Positions 38,391 through 48,982 of a stretch of DNA of 64,000 nucleotides are shown here, in pieces (position 1 is the stretch's first letter; each line of letters begins with the position of its first letter). This DNA is from Formicarius rufipectus. Taxonomy: Eukaryota > Chordata > Aves > Passeriformes > Formicariidae. The notes beneath the pieces are model-generated. The model was not told the DNA's origin. It saw only the letters and a program-made list of their open reading frames with translations, and did no database searches. The translations under genes and the position numbers were made by a program. The DNA is taken from contig VXAU01004724.1 in the NCBI GenBank assembly GCA_013399695.1, positions 488,810 through 552,809 of the forward strand. Reading direction: 5' to 3'.

Positions 38391-38440
38391 GGTTGGAGTC
38401 AATGACCTTTAAGGCCTTTTCCAACCTAAATGATTCTGTG
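38391..38440 (+). mobile_element. CR1 LINE, last 50 bp
   Basis: GGTTGGAGTCAATGACCTTT, AAGGCCTTTTCCAACC and the terminal TGATTCTGTG match the extreme 3' end of CR1, closest to the copy at 25681-26030. It is extremely 5'-truncated. It lies about 170 bp upstream of the LTR-like block, but nothing links the two insertions. Confidence 0.9.
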
Positions 38441-38608
38441 CCACCAGAGCTTTGAACTGAGATGTGAAATGCAAACTCATCTCAGGCAGTGTCTCTTACC
38501 AGCACCACACTAACCTGACTCACTCTGCCATTCTTTCCAGTTCCTACTGAATTTTAGATGAACGGGACTAACTCATGGGTTTAGTGAAGGAATCTCGTGG
38601 TAGACTGG

Positions 38609-39521
38609 TGTTATGATCCAGTTATTAAAATTATTAGAAATGCTTTTACCTGAATTAAGGTGCAAATGAGACCAGATGCCAAAGTTAATAGCATGGGGTT
38701 TGTTTAATGGTAAATGTGAGGCAGAGAAGGAGAGAAAGAAATAGGAAAAGGAGAGGCAGGGAAAGAAAGAAAGTGACAGAGAGAGACTAAAATAGAAAAT
38801 GTGTCACCACTTAATGTAACCTGTCAGCATCCTGTTGGTCCAATTCTTCTGGTCTTCTTGGTGGTGAGGGTCCCAAAAAACACTGAGTCCAGTCGATTAC
38901 TACACATTTGGGAGATGCCAGGCACCTCCCTTGGAGTGGCAGATGCTCCGCAGTCTCTTGTGTCAGGCTCTGCCTTTGCTGCATGACTTGGACCACGTGT
39001 ACTACTCTGGTGGTGGAAGGTCTCAGGAATGCATCAGGGGGTGCTTTGGGGGTCTTTGATGGTTTATGACCCTCCTCATCTGCCTCTCACATCAATGTCC
39101 CATGTGTATGTGACCCACCAATAGAGGGGGCGGCTTATTCCTTTGGTTTGGTGTGGAGAGATTTTGCTGTCAGACACCCAAAACCCTTCTCCTCCACCAC
39201 CCACTGAGCTCAGCTAGGATAGGTCCTTAACACATACATTCTTCTTTCCTGAGCCTTGTTTACTTCTCCTCAGACTTAAGATGATTAGACAATAGTTTTA
39301 TCTCAACTCTACCTTCACAATCCAAATTCTAGTCAGGTTTCGGTGGTTGCAGACAGGCAGTTGCTTCCTTGCAGTTTGACACAAAGTCTTTCCATGATTT
39401 TGATAATTTTTAGGGCATTAACAACACTTCAGTCCATCATAGCCTGCTGGCCGTTGGTGTGTCAGTCCTTTGCCATTATCCTTAGAAACCCCTGAGGCAT
39501 TAAATCCTCTGAACTTCTTCA
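38609..39521. mobile_element. LTR-like block, probable solo endogenous-retrovirus LTR
   Basis: The block is recalled as similar to LTRs of songbird endogenous retroviruses, including the stretch around GGACCACGTGTACTACTCTGG and the long purine tract at 38718-38799. It shows no gag, pol or env frame, consistent with a solo LTR left after recombination. One possible edge pair is TG at 38609 and CA at 39521, flanked by a matching 4-bp CTGG on both sides; a match this short is expected fairly often by chance and the ends are provisional. Orientation is undecided: the purine tract could be a polypurine tract upstream of a plus-strand LTR, or part of a minus-strand LTR. Confidence 0.5.
38718..38799. 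repeat. GA-rich purine tract
   Basis: About 80 bases of mostly A and G (GAGAAAGAAATAGG-type units) with few pyrimidines, inside the LTR-like block. It may be an ordinary part of the LTR or a retroviral polypurine tract. It is not a perfect microsatellite. Confidence 0.75.
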
Positions 39522-42309
39522 CTGGCCCTGTTTCCCCAAGCCCATACTGCAGAGAACCAGCCCAGACGGCTCAGCTGCTCACCCAGTGTCTCTGTGGACA
39601 GCAAGCATCACTGATCCAGACAGCAGGCTATAATTTGGAAAAGGGACATTAATTTCAAAATTTCTGATTTCTCTTCAGTTTCCTGAAAAGACACGTTAGA
39701 CCTGAGTCAGATGTTTAACAGTCCTTACCAGGCAGTCTTGAATGTTCATATCTACCTCTACAAGAACAGACTTTAGCAAAGCCACAGGATTTGTCATCTG
39801 CCATCTTTGTATGTGACACAGCTTCTTCTTTTCCCTTCTGAATCACCAAAGAGAACAAGAGAACATTTACCTTCCTGTCTTGTCTGGTGCTTCTGCTCCA
39901 ACCCTCAGCCTAATCTTTTTGTAGCTCAGGCTACATCTCTTCCTGACAACAAAATCACCAAATACCAAATCCAAATGAGCTATGGCAGTGATTCAGTGAC
40001 CAAAAAAGGACTGGCTAAAGTGGCACTGTAGAGTGATATGCAGTGTCTGTATTGGTATCACCATCATTCAGCACTCCCCAAAACTGATTTCTGTGGATGA
40101 ATCCACAGACACTTATCTCTCTGGGGCTGATGTCATGGACATTAAATGAAAATGTTAACACTGACATTTTTATCTTCTCTATCTCAAAGCAGAGAACAGA
40201 GTTCTTCATAGCCTGGATGGAGAGGAAACCAAGGATCACTCCTCCTATTTTATTTCCTTGAAGATGAGTTTATCATGGAGAGAGACTCATTCAAGGGACT
40301 GGAGCTTCAGCTGCATCTTTTAAGCAAAGTAATATGTTATGAGCATTTCATTTATTTGAGAGAGGAGTTTTTTTTTGTTTTTGCAAACTCTTTCAAAGGG
40401 TATTTTTCAAGAATCTTTTTTAATGGCAGGTAGTCCTGGTTCAACCTCACTCTTGAAGCTGATGATGATGCAAGTTCAAAAGAGGAGTGCACTGACATTG
40501 CACATCAAAATATGTCATATACCATGATGGTCCTGAATTCCAAATCCTCACAGAATCAATGGCAGATGACATTTGACAGGTGTGGTAACCACTGACACCT
40601 TTTCTACCTCAGCAATCTCTCTAGTTGGTCAAGCCAGTTACTGTGTAATGCTGGCACAATAATCAGTTCGGTTGTGCCTTTTGGACCAATGTTATTATAG
40701 AATTTAATATGTGAGTTCACTAAGAACAGGAATTCTCTCAACCAAGGCAGAGTTTTGAAGTGATCAGAGCAGGGGCTTAAAGGTATTCAGACACACATTA
40801 AAATATAAAAATAATATTTCCTACCTTTCCTTTCCAAATTATTTTATGAATCCTAAGTAATGAACCACAACAGCATGTATTTCATAAAGAATGGTATTTT
40901 TTCACACCAGGGAAGGGAATTAATCCTGTCCATAGGGAAAAAAAAAATAAAGCCAATGTCAGAATTAGAGACTACAACCAGCAATACTGCTTCTAAACCT
41001 GAGAGCAGTCCATTGGATTTTACCTAATTGCCAGTCTAAATTAGGCATTATTGACTTCTCCAACTCCCATTTGCTTACTGCAGCAGGATGAAAATCAGAA
41101 TGTGAGAGGCAAGAAAATGCCTGTGCTGGGATTCACAAAATCCAAAGAAGAAATTATTTTCAAAAGCTTATTTTCTTCTTAGGTGTAGTGGTGACAACTG
41201 CCTTCAGAAAACACAGACAGACAGATGGATAAGGAATACTTTATTTGTGACCTGAACCCAGCATACATCCTGATGATCTTAATTCAGGTCTCCCACAGTA
41301 AAAGCAAATAAACAGAACAGCAGAAGGTAATCAAATAAATTTCCCCAAGATCTTTCTCTTGAGGAATGTGGAGGGAAACACTGAAGGGATTTCTACATTT
41401 CTCTGATTAGCTGGTCTTAGAGGAGGCTCCAGCCCACATCAACCCCCTCCAAAGCATCCATTTGAGTATCCTTGGGGGCATGGAGAAATGATGCCTTGTG
41501 CCAAAGCCAGAACACTGTTCCAGCCTTCCCTGTCCTGGCATCAGCTGCAGAAACCATAGAGGGCTGCAGCTCGACGGAAGCCAGGAGGCTGGATCTGGAA
41601 GCATCTACCTTCCCACAGAGACAAAGGAGTATCCAGTCACAGATCTTTTTGCAACAGAGAGGACATTGAGGCATCCGCTGACTCTCTTAAAGGCTGATTA
41701 GACTGGCAACTCTTCCCAGGCCTTTGCAGGAATTTTGCTGTTGGAAATCTTGAGATATTTCAGTGCTTCTAATAAGGGGACCTAACAAATAGTATCTACA
41801 GAATTCTTTATGGCATTTCCTTGGTTCCCTTTCTTCCCTCCCTGCTTGCATGCCAGCATCACTATTGCATGCAACATTTATTCTGGTTTTCAGGGTCCTG
41901 ATGCACCTGAGCACAAAGAAGACAGATCTGCTCCCATACATCTGCTGCCTTGCAACTGTGCCATGGGCAAGTTTAGCTTGCTAAATTAAGGAGCATAGTT
42001 TAGTTCCTATGTGCTCACAGATGGGCCAGCAAACATAATGTGAGCTGAAACAAAATATCTCAACTCATTGTGCCAGGCAAGAGTTGCTGCAGCAGATTTT
42101 TAGGGTGAGTGTTTGTATTCATGTGCAGGCTCCCAAAGCATTGCTGAAGTGACAGCCTGTTCCTTTAAGAACTGCTGCTACAGAATGTTCCCATATACTG
42201 ATACAAGGCAATTGCTGCAACTCTCTGTGTGTTTGATTTCTTGAACTATCAGTAGAAATACTCCATCTGTGCTTTCCCATCTGTACCGCACGTTTTGGCA
42301 AGACAACAA
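39522..42309. other. Noncoding spacer, no gene recognised
   Basis: Sequence after the LTR-like block. The true right edge of that element may lie somewhat inside this interval. It includes a T run at 40371-40376, an A run at 40940-40948 and a short (ACAG)n patch near 41212-41224. Frames of up to 85 codons near 41407-41701 overlap on both strands and show no domain. Confidence 0.5.
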
Positions 42310-42376
42310 GCCAAAACTTCTCTGTTCCTCTATCTCCCTCTTCTCCCCTAGGCCTTTATCCCTCCTCCCTCTCTAG

Positions 42377-42568
42377 ATCTCCTTTTTGTTAAAAAGCACC
42401 GTGGAGAAAACCAAGACCAGTGCAGGGCTGCTACTTGTTTTACTTTTGCTTACCCTGGAGGGGGAGGATAAACCATGTCATCATCCCACTCTGCCCTGCA
42501 AGAGCTACACAGGTTACAAAATCCAAAGGGTCTGGCCCTGGGAAAAACCTGTGATGGAGACAGGATGA
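42377..42568 (+). other. Possible 3' exon with hydrophobic segment
   Basis: A long pyrimidine tract (about 42320-42374, CTCCCTCTTCTCCCC and CCCTCCTCCCTCTC) ends in TAG, a strong acceptor-like arrangement. The in-frame stop just upstream is that acceptor TAG itself, so the frame opens exactly where an exon would begin. It runs 63 codons to TGA and contains a leucine-rich hydrophobic stretch (GLLLVLLLLTL) followed by a cysteine-containing tail. There is no ATG near the start and no recognised homologue. Chance is the default explanation. Confidence 0.18.
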
Positions 42569-42599
42569 CTCCCAAAGAGAAAGGTTATGTTGTCTTTTA

Positions 42600-42860
42600 G
42601 CTGCAGGGATTCCCGGAGAAGAAAGGCAAAGTTACTGTAGGAGGAGATACAGGGCACGAGGCCAGAGGGAGAGGAAATGGGACGGAGCTGAGCCCAGGAA
42701 TCAAGAGGAAGCCCTGCAGGGCCAGTCTTCTACTGCCAGGGGAGAGACAAGGGTCAGCACTGCTGCCCTTTGCCTGCCCCTGAACCGCTGATCTCCGCAG
42801 GCATCCCAGCCCTCCGTGATCTCTCAGCAGCAGCAGCTGAATTTGCATGGCTGTGCCGCA
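42600..42860. other. GC-richer patch with modest CpG clustering
   Basis: Seven CpG dinucleotides were counted by eye in about 260 bases, more than in the surrounding AT-rich spacer but far below a typical CpG island. An octamer ATTTGCAT (42841-42848), the POU-factor consensus, lies at its right edge. It could be a weak regulatory element or simply a compositional fluctuation. Confidence 0.35.
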
Positions 42861-43740
42861 GGCAGAGAGAACCCATGGCTGGTTGGATGCTCCCAAAATC
42901 TTCTGCTGGGTGTTTGCTTTGTCCCTGTGGCTGGCTGTCCAAATTAATTCCCCTAGTCTGAATATGCAAGGATTCCCTTTGGGTTTTATTCTCACAGAGT
43001 CTTCTGACTACTGCATGCTAGTAGGTGTGTCTGCAAATCCTAAAGTTATACCTTATTATATCACAAGCGGGTTTGTTTGTCTGGATTATTTTGGCCTGAC
43101 AGGCAGAGGAGAGGATTAGACTGAGTTTTCCAAAAATTTAGGAATGTTTTTGAAAAATACTGGAAACATGCTGTGTTTGTGTTTTTCATTTTTTACACAA
43201 CTCAGCCACCTGGCAGAGAGCACTTTAAAACAAAAAAAGGAAAGAAAAAAAATAAAAGAAAATGTGTGTTTGCTTGCCACAGACATCAAACAAATAATGA
43301 ACAATCAAAGCATAGCGATTACAAGCAACCCAGAGGCAGGAAACAATTCAGTACAGCTGCTCAGATGAACTGTCACAAGCAAGGAGAGCAGTCACAGACA
43401 AAGCACTAAGCCCTCAAAAATGGCCCAGTGGCAAACACCAGGTAATCCTGAAGGGAGTCAGACCTGTAAAAGCTCTTAAAGCTCCCTCCTCTCCTGGACT
43501 GGCAACTAATAAATCTTTTGAGAACACTGGTATATGTGAATGGGAGTAGCTGTAATAGAAACTTTCATATGCTTGCAGTTAGCATGTGCTAAATTACTGG
43601 ACCCACTATGAAAATGTGAGCAGGATTTAGTGTTTCGCACAAGGTAGCTGCAAACAGTAAAATGAGCAGGAGGCACAAGGTCTTTACCCTGGGATTCCTG
43701 AAGCATGCATGGTATTTAATTGATGGTTACAGTTTTTCAT

Positions 43741-43786
43741 TCCTATTTCACCCTCTCTCCCTCCCTTCTTCCTCCTTCCTCTGCCA
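43741..43786 (+). other. Pyrimidine tract ending in acceptor-like CAG
   Basis: Forty-odd bases of almost pure C and T (CCCTCTCTCCCTCCCTTC and onward) end in CTGCCAG immediately before ATGAAAAATTC. It looks like a good splice acceptor, but the frame from that ATG closes after 13 codons and no donor was evident. It is probably only a pyrimidine-rich repeat. Confidence 0.4.
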
Positions 43787-46700
43787 GCATGAAAAATTCA
43801 CACACTCACACACAGAGTGTCCTGATCTGACCCCACCACTAGAAGCAATATGGGACAGCATTTAGCTGTGAAAAAAACCTATAAAGCGATGTGCAGACAT
43901 CCACAGCAGGCTTTTTGTTAGGAATTGACAGAGATTCCTCTCAGAAAAGCAAATAACTGTGTTTAACACAGGTCTGGCACCATCTTCTCTGATGGTGCAC
44001 CTTGGTGCATCTCCCCACAGGCAGCCTAGATAGATACACGGCACCTGGATCCCAGTTCAGGGGTGGGAGCAGCCACCACATCCTGCAGCATATCACACCC
44101 CTGAGAAGATTCTTGGGCTATTTCTCCACCAGTGGGTTGCCCCTGGGGTTATTCCTTAGCAGCAGCCTGTGCACCATAAGGTGTCATTTTCATGTATGAG
44201 TAAGTAACAAGTCACTAGTCAGTCTTACTGCACCAGTGCTTAAATCCCTGCTGATGCTATAAATAGGTTCCACTCTCCCAGTTGCTCCCTGGCATGTTCA
44301 CACCCTGGTTAAGATACTCTAGTATCTTATGTCCAGCTGTATTGCTTGGCTCAGCTTAAGACCTCTGAACCCAGCAATTTTTGAGGCTGGCACATCAGCC
44401 TGTTTATCATCCTAAATCAGGAAAAAATTATAAATGATGGTGTTTGCTTAGGGCTTGGCTGTGCCTGTCCTTAGTGTGCTGTTTTGGACATGATCCTTTT
44501 GCAGATGCCTGGCACATGTTCCTACAATTCCACAGCTGCATTTTCATCTCAAGAACTCCTCCTTGCATGAAGCAGTCACTGGGCTTTTAAGGCAGTGCCC
44601 TTTGCTTCTAATAGTTATTGATTCCCTGAATGCAGGGGAATATGGATTCAATCAGCCAGTCATAGCACTGTAGTTCAGAGCTACTCAGCATTTCCAATGT
44701 ATAAGCTTCTGTTTCCAAGGTTTATATAACATAACCATAAAAATTCAGTCTGCATTAAAGATCTTTTTGCAGATGATTAGCTTATAATGTGCACTAATTA
44801 CTTTTATTGTTTCACAACCACCACTTAATGGAAATATTCAGTGAGTTTCCAACAAAAGTTTCTTAAAGATGGGCACTTCCACTTGAGGTAGTTCAAGGCA
44901 GCCATATTTGTAAGGTTTCTAAATTAGATTGGATGAAAAATTGCTCACAGAGACTTCTGCAGGCACTGCAGACTGCCACACCAGAGCACAAAACTTTCCC
45001 TTGGCACAGAATGGAAATAATCTAATAGCCCCCAAAATCAATGCCCCTTTAATACAGATCATGGCTTTCCCCATTGTTTTCTGATCAAGCTACTTACTGC
45101 AATGTTTTTTTCTCCAGAAATATTAGATTTTTCAGTTTTTATTCTCCAACAGCATTTGGCCACTAGTGCTTTAGCAAAATTCTTAGGCAGGTCTTACCCA
45201 CATCCTTACCTCAACTTTAAGAATAGGGACATTTCTCCTTCTGAGGAAGGGACTCCCCTCTTCACACCACGATGTGTGACTGCACTGCAGCCTGTGTTGA
45301 TCTCACTGCCAGCTCTGCAGTGCCCCTGCCTTCTGCCCTCCCCCACCCAGCTCTGTATTTCTGCCCCCTTTGCAACAGCAGCACTTTGCAGGCAGGTCTA
45401 AAGAAGGGTCAGGCCCGTGGCCACTGACAACTGCACTGGTTAATGCAGTGGGCTTCTCCATGGCCATAATACACACAGTCCTAAAAGCCAGTTCGTCCAG
45501 CATATTCTCACGTTTGTAAGGCAACTTGGATCCCTCCACTATCCTTCCAGCAAAAGCAAGGACTTTCTGGATGGAAGTTCCTCCTGAATTAGGGTTCAGC
45601 AGTAACTGTGTGATGCTGGTGCTCAGTGTCTTGCTTGGAATTCACTGGGATCTGTGATGCAAAAATCTTTGGCTTTCAGTAAAGCAAGACACTGCCAAGC
45701 ATCCCACTGGAGGTACTGCAGCACTGTGAGAGCCAGTCAGCCCCAGCTTTCTTGCTCCAGCTGAGCCAGGGATTCAGCAGAACTGCTGCTCCTCATCATG
45801 GCAGAATAATGCTCTTGTAGGAGATGCTTTCTCCTGCTTCTGTGGTCCCAGGTCAGAGCAGCCAGGATCTTCCATATCTTGCTGTAGGGAGCAGCTGCAC
45901 TTGGTTCCCAGTTCCTTAGGAGCTCAGTGGCAGCCTGACGAGTCTGAAACTGTACCCCCTGCCTTGTATTTTCCTTATTTTCTGGATTTAATGATTCAAT
46001 GTTTGAAAAATAAGAGTTCCTACTATCTTCTAGAAATTGCCTAATCCTCTTAATTTGAGGTATTTTTGCTCCTCAGCTCTAAACTTTTCTCCTCTTCCTC
46101 CACCACTTTGTCATTACTGGAACAATACTTCCACCCATTTTCCTCCAGGGGCATTCCCTTGCTCTGTTCCTTCCCCTACTCTCTGACAGACAGCTGAAGT
46201 ACAGTATTTCAGTGCTTGGTATTCTCAGTGCTGCTCAGCATGGAAGGGGCAATTTTAACATTCGGAACAGTTCAACCAGAGACCAGTTCCCATTACCCAG
46301 TCTGCTCTGCCTGGGAGCATCTCTGCTACACTATGCCAGACAGCCAGGCTGAGATGTGGGTGTGAGGAGTGGGCACCATTCCCTTTATCCATGCTCTGTG
46401 CTGTTTGGTTTCCACTGGAGGAAATCCCACTGGGTAGGTTGCAGCTGCTCCTCTGAGCTGGGCAGCCTGGGGACAGGGTGACATCACCCTCAGAGCATGA
46501 GTACAGATGCCTGTTTTTTAAGACATTTAATTTTTTTTTAACTTTTCCCTTTCTTTAATCTAATATTGTTTTTCTAGCTGCAATATGTACTACTGAAAGT
46601 ATTCTAAAATCGCACAAATGTTTATAATATACTTGCTATAAGGATGGCATATTAAAACATATTTACATTTCAAAAATTTTAACCTGAAGCAGACTTGGTA

Positions 46701-48937
46701 TTATCTAAATAATTTGTTAAAGAGGACATAAAATAATCTCCTCTTCTTCCAGGGGAGATATAATATTTACAGAATCTTATCTTCACAAACAGAATTTGTA
46801 GTTTAAACTTGCAAATTACAGTTTGCATGTTAAGAGGAGTCAAGTTGAAAAGGAATTAGGAACATGTGAACAGCAAAGGAAGAAAAAAAAATGCTGAAAT
46901 GTATCACCATTACTATGTTAATACATGGCAATCTTATGACAGGTAAATGTATAAGGACTTATTTGCCAAAGCAGAACACTCTCTATGGAACGTTGATTTA
47001 AATATAGCCGTGTCTTCCTATCTTCAGTGTGTCATAATGTAGTAGTAGTAGAATGTCCTCTGATGTCCTCTATTTTCACAGTTGATACAGGAACCCAGCT
47101 GAAAGATGAGAGAAAATGGGTGGGAAGTACAGCAGCAGACTGCAGCCATTGCCTTAATGTTTGCAGTGGTGTAGAACTAGTGCATTTCTGAAACTGCTAA
47201 GAATTGTTATTAACATCATGATAGAAATACACATCCCCGTGGTCGCTCAGCTATGGATTAAGGTGACATGCATTGCAGCAGCACAAATTGACAGGTATCA
47301 TTAAGGCTGACATGCCCTTTCTATGCCATGGATGGCATCCTCTCCTCTCCTTTTCTTGTGTGTGTGTCTGTATAGGCACTAACATAATGACAACTCTCTA
47401 TTCAGATTGTCACAGTATGAGCAACATTAATGTTCATAAAGGACCTCTAATGTTGTGTCAATTAAACAATATACATTTTAAATGTACTTAAGTTTGAAGC
47501 CACATAATAGCTTGCAATCATTCAGAAGGGCTTTTAATAGCATATTACTTAAATCAATCCACGTCAGCTGTCCTCAGACCACTGTAGGGTGAAGGTCTTT
47601 TTTGCAGTCTTCCTGGCTGGATGTGCACTGTACTCAGTTAGTGCAAATTGGCAAGAACAGGATTACTTTCTTCTCCAGGACTTCCTAAGTGCTCTTTCCC
47701 AGCTGAAATTTTGGCTTGCCCTTCTCTTAACTATATTGTGACCTTCACTGGTATTTATTACTTTCAAACCATTTTTAAAAGATGCCCAGGTAAATATAAA
47801 GAGGATTTTAATGATGCCATAGCTGCAATATATTTCCCATTGGTTATGTAACTTTTGAATTTATTGGAAGTTGTATGTTTGTAACCAATCTGTCACTGGG
47901 CCACCCCTTCTTCTCATCCCAGTCCTGGGGGTAGAGGTCAAAGCTTCCCTCTTAACAGCTCCATGTGGCCAGATAGATGGGCTGCACTGTTCCTGTCCAA
48001 CCTCTCTGAGTCAGAACAGGTTGCTGGAAGAAATTTAAGCATTTGATCTAAGATGACACCTGAAGATCTGGTGGAGATTTTGTCTATGAGTGTCACAGAA
48101 AACACCTGTGCAGTTGTTTGGCCTGGATCCAAGATGGCAATGCCACAAGTGGGAGGCTTCCTTGGCCTCACTCTGGGTCTGTCCCTGCCAGTGCTTTTTC
48201 TGCAATATTTCATAGAGATGGTAATGGTGAGGTGACATTCTTTTCTGAATGTTCAGTAGGAGCTCCTTTCTGGATCTTCTGTCTAGTCCGCTTATCACTC
48301 CAGGGTGATGTGTTGCAAAGAAGGTAAGACGAGGCAGCAGCAGCTGTCACATGTAGTTGATGTTGTTTTGGGGGGTAAGTGGTGCCTAGCTCTAGCAGAA
48401 GAACCTAAAGTGACTGAGTTTGGGCTCCACCTCAAACCAGCAATCCCGTTAAGTGCTTTTACCATGCCAGCTCACTGCCCTTCTCAGAATTCTCAAAGAG
48501 CGTATCCGTCTCCAACTGCAAACATTGACTAGTCCATAGCAGGGAGAGAACTGTGTTTGTAGCTTAAGGAGGCAAGCCAAACTTGATTTTTCTTTCATGG
48601 GTTATATTTTTGTGGTATTTGTTTTCTCCATGTGTCGCACAGTTAATTTTGGAGAAACTACAGAGGAGGCTTGGCATTGGTGTTCCTCAGCCTGAGCCCA
48701 AGCTGATCCACAAAACTCTGGAAAGGGGCTGATGATAAAGTGTACTTCCAGTCAGAGTTCATGAAACCCCTAGAAAGGCACCGCTGCTTTTAGTCAAGTG
48801 CTAGAGTTGCAGTGCCTTCCATATAGTCAGTGGGCTACCCCAAAGACACTGAGGGCTGGAAAATATGTGGGCATGTGAAGTGCAGCTCAACCTCTGAGTT
48901 GCTCAATATGTGCAGGATTTTGTATAATTCAATCATT
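43787..48937. other. Noncoding spacer, no gene recognised
   Basis: About 5 kb with no recognised gene or transposon. Two overlapping minus-strand frames at 47938-48298 (91 and 87 codons) are the densest open region but show no domain. A short GTA and ATGTCCTCT duplication lies at 47037-47071. T-rich runs occur near 46529-46540. Confidence 0.55.
47037..47071. repeat. Short (GTA)n and duplicated 10-mer
   Basis: Four GTA units are followed by two copies of ATGTCCTCT set 10 bases apart (47053-47061 and 47063-47071). This looks like a small slippage event. No function is suggested. Confidence 0.8.
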
Positions 48938-48982
48938 CAATCACAGAATTGCTTCAGTGTGAAGAGTAACTGCTAGAACCAT
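48938..48982 (-). mobile_element. Weak CR1 3'-tail trace
   Basis: On the plus strand AATCACAGAATTGCTTCAG followed by GTGAAGAGTAACTGCTAG resembles the reverse complement of a CR1 3' end (tail octamers, then the GGTTGGAAGAGACCTCTAG block) with several mismatches. It is more diverged than the other copies and could be chance. Confidence 0.35.

Noticed and set aside
39116..39134. CTCF-like string CCAATAGAGGGGGCGG in the LTR-like block
   Set aside because: It needs a two-base insertion to fit the CTCF core and mismatches the CCAS half.
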